Shown piece by piece: positions 13,738 through 16,208 of a stretch of DNA of 16,208 bases. The stretch comes from an uncultured Collinsella sp. (GTDB lineage: Bacteria; Actinomycetota; Coriobacteriia; Coriobacteriales; Coriobacteriaceae). The notes below the pieces were generated by a model. It was not told the origin of the DNA. It saw only the letters and a program-made list of their open reading frames with translations, and made no database searches. Position 1 is the first letter of the stretch. Each line of letters starts with the position of its first letter. The position numbers and the translations under genes were made by a program. The stretch lies in the NCBI GenBank assembly GCA_900551555.1, contig URWC01000028.1, positions 1 through 16,208 of the forward strand. The letters are read 5' to 3'.

Positions 13738-14442
13738 ATGGGCGTCGTCGATCCCTTTTCTGTTGCTCGGGCCGCGGGGCTTGAGCTGACCGGGACGTCC
13801 GAGGGCCTCACGCTCACCGACGGCACGATGGAGCTGCGTGCCGATTTTACCCGCATGCTTCCACGGCTCAAGCAGGGCCGTCTGCAGCAAGAGCTGCTGG
13901 TAAAGGCTGCGCGCGCAAAAGGCATCGAGAGCCCATGGGCGATTGACGCCACGGCGGGCTTTGGCGAGGATTCGCTGCTGCTGGCTGCCGCGGGCTTTAC
14001 CGTCGATTTGTATGAACAGGATTGCGTGATTGCGGCGCTCCTCAAGGATGCCTTGGATCGCGCGGCAGATGATCCGGCGCTTGCGGTTGCCGTGTCGCGT
14101 ATGCGCTTACATGCGGGCGAGGACAGCATTGCTGGCCTTCGCCATACAGCTGAGCTGATCGGGCAGGGCGAGCTTGCCGCTCCCGACGTGGTGTATCTGG
14201 ACCCCATGTTTCCCGAGCGCACCAAGAGCGCGGCGGTGAAAAAGAAGTTCCAACTCTTGCACCTTTTGGAACAGCCGTGCGCCGATGAGGAGACGCTGGT
14301 CGAAGCTGCGCTTGCGGCGCGCCCGCGCAAGGTCGTTATCAAGCGGCCGGTGAAGGGTCCGCTGCTTGCCGGCGTTAAGCCGAGCTATCAGCTTGCGGGC
14401 AAGGCCGTTCGTTACGATGTTTTGGTACCGCCGCGCCCGTAG
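13738..14442 (+). CDS. rsmJ: 16S rRNA (guanine-N2)-methyltransferase RsmJ-like
   Basis: The 234-residue protein has the marks of RsmJ (formerly YhiQ): a SAM-binding motif DATAGFGED (70-78) followed by SLLLAAAGF, an LYEQD end of strand 2, and the catalytic motif YLDPMFPERTKSAAVKKK (153-170), then VVIKRPVKGPLLAG and a C-terminal VRYDVLV. In E. coli RsmJ adds the N2-methyl group to G1516 of 16S rRNA. The same role is inferred here; the family is best known from gammaproteobacteria. The N-terminal region (1-60) with RADFTRMLPRLKQGRLQQELLVKA also agrees. The start ATG 13738 is preceded by AAGGAG. It ends 48 bases before the convergent cysteine-rich gene. Confidence 0.9.
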   Translation: MGVVDPFSVARAAGLELTGTSEGLTLTDGTMELRADFTRMLPRLKQGRLQQELLVKAARAKGIESPWAIDATAGFGEDSLLLAAAGFTVDLYEQDCVIAALLKDALDRAADDPALAVAVSRMRLHAGEDSIAGLRHTAELIGQGELAAPDVVYLDPMFPERTKSAAVKKKFQLLHLLEQPCADEETLVEAALAARPRKVVIKRPVKGPLLAGVKPSYQLAGKAVRYDVLVPPRP

Positions 14443-14490
14443 CTTGCGCGCGATAGCTGGCGCTCCGTCAGTGCCGTGCCGAAGCTGCGC

Positions 14491-14793
14491 CTATTTCCAA
14501 GGGTGCGACGTCAGGTGCCATCCGCCGCAGTATTCGCATTTGTAGCAGGCCAAACCACGCCGCCCGTGGTTTTCGCAGTCAGCCATAACGGCCTCGGCCT
14601 CGGCGCGTGTGTCGTAACGGTTTTTGCGCTCGCACGATTTGTAGCGCCAGGCTTCATCGCGCTCGGCGTCCAGGGCGTCGCGGCGCTCGTCCTCGCGTGC
14701 AAACAGGTCGCTCATATCGCCGCCGGTGGCAGCGCCCAAAAACTCGCTTTTGGCCTTTGACCAGGCGGCTCGCTTTTTGCTTCCCATCTGCAT
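14491..14793 (-). CDS. Small cysteine-rich, probably zinc-binding protein
   Basis: The 100-residue protein starts at ATG 14793, chosen because AGAGGGG lies five bases upstream; a TTG at 14808 and an ATG at 14787 are alternatives. The N-terminal half is helical and highly charged (AWSKAKSEF, FAREDERRDALDAERDEAW). The C-terminal half has C54, C73, then CYKCEYC (C83, C86, C89), GGWHLTSHPW (H93, H97), which looks like a zinc-ribbon-type knuckle and resembles small uncharacterised proteins ending in CxxCGxWHLTS found in several bacterial groups. RYDTRAEAEAVM between the first two cysteines is also typical of them. Function is not known. The gene diverges from the GNAT gene across a 71-base gap holding a 9-bp inverted repeat. 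Confidence 0.8.
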   Translation of the reverse strand: MQMGSKKRAAWSKAKSEFLGAATGGDMSDLFAREDERRDALDAERDEAWRYKSCERKNRYDTRAEAEAVMADCENHGRRGLACYKCEYCGGWHLTSHPWK

Positions 14794-14811
14794 CGCGCCC
14801 CTCTGCAAACG

Positions 14812-14843
14812 TTGGTATCATTGCTCAATCAAAGTGATACCAA
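14812..14843. promoter_or_regulatory. Inverted repeat in the divergent cysteine-rich/GNAT promoter region
   Basis: TTGGTATCA (14812-14820) and TGATACCAA (14835-14843) are perfect inverted copies with a 14-base spacer, within which TTG and CAA can extend the pairing. The site is centred between the two divergent starts (14793 and 14865). Read on either strand, TTGGTA and TGATAC are separated by 17 bases, so the palindrome could also carry back-to-back weak promoters. A dimeric regulator site is the simplest reading. Confidence 0.55.
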
Positions 14844-14864
14844 TAAACGTGAGGTCGCCGCGTG

Positions 14865-15353
14865 ATGATCAGAAAAACCCTCGATACCGACATTCCCGCC
14901 GTCATGGCTATCTATGACGCGGCCCGCGCCTTTATGCGCGCACATGGCAACGCCACGCAGTGGCCCGAGGGCACGCCTTCGGCCGAGCAACTGGCTGCCG
15001 ATATTGCCGCCGGTGGCAGCTATGTGTGCGAAGTCGACGGTCGCGTGGTGGCGACGTTTGCCTTTTTACCGGGCCCGGACGAGTGCTATGACGCAATTGA
15101 GGACGGGCAATGGCGCAGCGACACTCCGTACGCCGTGCTGCACCGTGTGGCATCCGATGGCACCGTGCGCGGTATCGCGGCTGCGATGTTTGCTTTTGCC
15201 AAGGAGCGCGCCGACCACCTGCGTATCGACACGCATCAGGACAACCTGCCCATGCAGGGTGCGAGCCTCAAGGCCGGATTTGAGCGCGCCGGCATCGTGT
15301 ATGTGTCGGATGGTACACCGCGTGTTGCGTTTGACTGGCTGCGCGAGGCATAA
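14865..15353 (+). CDS. GNAT-family N-acetyltransferase
   Basis: The protein is 162 residues from ATG 14865, or 163 from the GTG just before it at 14862; GTGAGGT lies upstream. It has the GNAT fold in order: N-terminal MIRKTLDTDIPAVMAIYDAARAFM, a central strand pair GSYVCEVDGRVVATFAFL, the acetyl-CoA motif A region (VASDGTVRGIAAAMFAFAKE), then LRIDTHQDNLPMQGASLKAGF and a final FERAGIVYV strand. A close relative class in gut bacteria has the same DTHxDN.PMQ signature and no established substrate. It transfers an acetyl group from acetyl-CoA to an amine, but the acceptor cannot be told. It faces the cysteine-rich gene and is followed by a perfect terminator. Confidence 0.92.
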   Translation: MIRKTLDTDIPAVMAIYDAARAFMRAHGNATQWPEGTPSAEQLAADIAAGGSYVCEVDGRVVATFAFLPGPDECYDAIEDGQWRSDTPYAVLHRVASDGTVRGIAAAMFAFAKERADHLRIDTHQDNLPMQGASLKAGFERAGIVYVSDGTPRVAFDWLREA

Positions 15354-15381
15354 GAGCGGGGACGCGTATCAACAATTTGCA

Positions 15382-15419
15382 CGAACGAAAATGGCCCCGG
15401 GTGGGGCCATTTTCGTTCG
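15382..15419. terminator. Perfect 17-bp terminator hairpin after the GNAT gene
   Basis: CGAACGAAAATGGCCCC (15382-15398) pairs without mismatch with its complement at 15403-15419 around loop GGGT. The inner AAAATGGCCCC...GGGGCCATTTT is the standard bidirectional intrinsic terminator layout. The remaining stretch to 15606 contains a possible promoter only. Confidence 0.9.
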
Positions 15420-15517
15420 CTGGCTGTTTTGCAAGCCGGCTTTCGCAAGGCGCGAACCTACGAAAATCGCCGCGCGGCAACGCAGGGCGATGAGCTCGGT
15501 CGGGGGATAGGGCCCGC

Positions 15518-15546
15518 TTCGCCCGCCGGCCCGTAAATTGTATCAT
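15518..15546 (+). promoter_or_regulatory. Possible promoter of the Tet(M)-like GTPase gene
   Basis: TATCAT (15541-15546) matches five of six -10 bases, with TTCGCC (15518-15523) at 17-base spacing as a poor -35. Transcription would begin near 15553, leaving a leader of about 54 bases. Confidence 0.4.
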
Positions 15547-15606
15547 CCAGTGTGGAATGAGGACGCCCGTTGCCGCGTGCGATGGGCTTGCAATAAGAGG
15601 AGAGCC

Positions 15607-16208
15607 ATGTCGAAGCAAGCGGTCGTTGGAATCTTGGCGCATGTCGATGCCGGCAAGACCACGTTGGCCGAGGCCATGCTATTCAACGCGGGCCGCATTC
15701 GCAAGCGCGGCCGCGTGGACGATGGCGATTCGCATCTGGATACGAACGAGATTGAGCGCGAGCGCGGTATTACGATCTTCTCGTCGCAGGCTGTGCTCGA
15801 CCATGGCGATACCCACGTCATGCTCGTGGATGCACCAGGGCATGTCGATTTTTCAGCCGAGGCGGAGCGCACGCTGCGCGCACTCGACTACGCGATTTTG
15901 GTTGTGGGCGCCAACGACGGCGTGCAGGGGCATACCGAAACCCTGTGGCGCCTGCTTGCGCGCTATGAGATCCCGACGTTCATCTATATCAACAAGATCG
16001 ATTTGGAGAATCCCGGCCGCGATGTTTTGCTGGCACAACTTGGGCAACGTCTTTCCGAGGGCTGCTTGGACGCAAACGAACTGCTGGCGGGCGGCGCCGT
16101 TCAGGAGGACGCCGCTGCGTTAGACGAGGCGGCGCTCGACGAGTTTCTTGAGGCGGGTGAGCTTTCCGTCGCAACGCTGTCGCGCATGGTCGCCGAGCGC
16201 AAGCTCTT
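15607..16208 (+). CDS. Tet(M)-like translational GTPase, N-terminal part only
   Basis: The open frame runs from ATG 15607 (GAGGAG upstream) through the window end, so about 200 residues of a protein expected to be over 600 are seen. The GTPase motifs are AHVDAGKT (11-18), RGIT (53-56), DAPGH (75-79, where most relatives have DTPGH) and NKID (129-132). LDTNEIERERGITIFSSQA and GVQGHTETLWRLL place it with the EF-G-related group that includes the Tet(M)/Tet(O) ribosomal protection proteins and their chromosomal non-resistance relatives. In the resistance proteins the factor binds the ribosome and expels tetracycline. This copy looks like one of the divergent chromosomal paralogs; whether it confers resistance cannot be judged from the N-terminus, because the domain IV loops that reach the drug lie outside the window. 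Confidence 0.88.
   Translation, partial: MSKQAVVGILAHVDAGKTTLAEAMLFNAGRIRKRGRVDDGDSHLDTNEIERERGITIFSSQAVLDHGDTHVMLVDAPGHVDFSAEAERTLRALDYAILVVGANDGVQGHTETLWRLLARYEIPTFIYINKIDLENPGRDVLLAQLGQRLSEGCLDANELLAGGAVQEDAAALDEAALDEFLEAGELSVATLSRMVAERKL

Noticed and set aside
15607..16208. Naming the GTPase gene as a tet resistance gene
   Set aside because: Only the N-terminal GTPase region is present and it is shared by non-resistance paralogs; no mobile-element context is seen.

Overview
The window is dense, GC-rich bacterial DNA with short intergenic gaps, strong AGGAG-type ribosome binding sites and no rRNA, tRNA, CRISPR array or insertion sequence that I can see. Codon use, GC content, gene set and the style of intergenic repeats suggest a gut actinobacterium of the class Coriobacteriia, perhaps Collinsella. 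That assignment is inference from composition and general resemblance, not from a marker gene. Most of the window looks like ordinary core and accessory chromosome.

Layout. Positions 1-3857 are all on the minus strand: a truncated class I methyltransferase (1-674), an EamA/DMT exporter (933-1808), and a three-gene operon of GntR/YtrA-type regulator, ABC ATPase and ABC-2 permease (3857 down to 1877). The operon has a promoter overlapped by a GTGTATATA/TATATACAC inverted repeat. Positions 3858-4326 hold no gene but contain three tandem, diverged copies of a long hairpin. On the plus strand follow prfC (release factor 3), then a VUT/YhhQ-type queuosine-precursor transporter with a likely preQ1-I riboswitch in its leader, and an SDR oxidoreductase in the same transcription unit, closed by a strong terminator.

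Then come convergent ung (uracil-DNA glycosylase), a second EamA exporter facing a divergent LysR regulator that probably controls it, and a MATE-family exporter. A cluster of small repeats (11788-11895) resembling REP sequences precedes an RlmA-type 23S rRNA methyltransferase. After a double terminator there are a four-helix membrane protein of unknown function, a 47-residue membrane peptide, RsmJ (16S rRNA methyltransferase), a 100-residue cysteine-rich protein and a divergent GNAT acetyltransferase that share a palindromic intergenic region, and the beginning of a Tet(M)-like translational GTPase that runs off the right edge.

Themes. Translation dominates the identifiable functions: RF3, a Tet(M)-like GTPase, two rRNA methyltransferases and a tRNA-modification precursor transporter. 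Four export-type systems (two EamA, one ABC, one MATE) form the second theme. I see no completely new multi-gene system. The strongest points for follow-up are the riboswitch with its co-transcribed SDR gene, the triple hairpin array upstream of prfC, the self-regulated ABC operon, the REP-like repeats without a resident transposase, and the palindrome between the cysteine-rich protein and the acetyltransferase.
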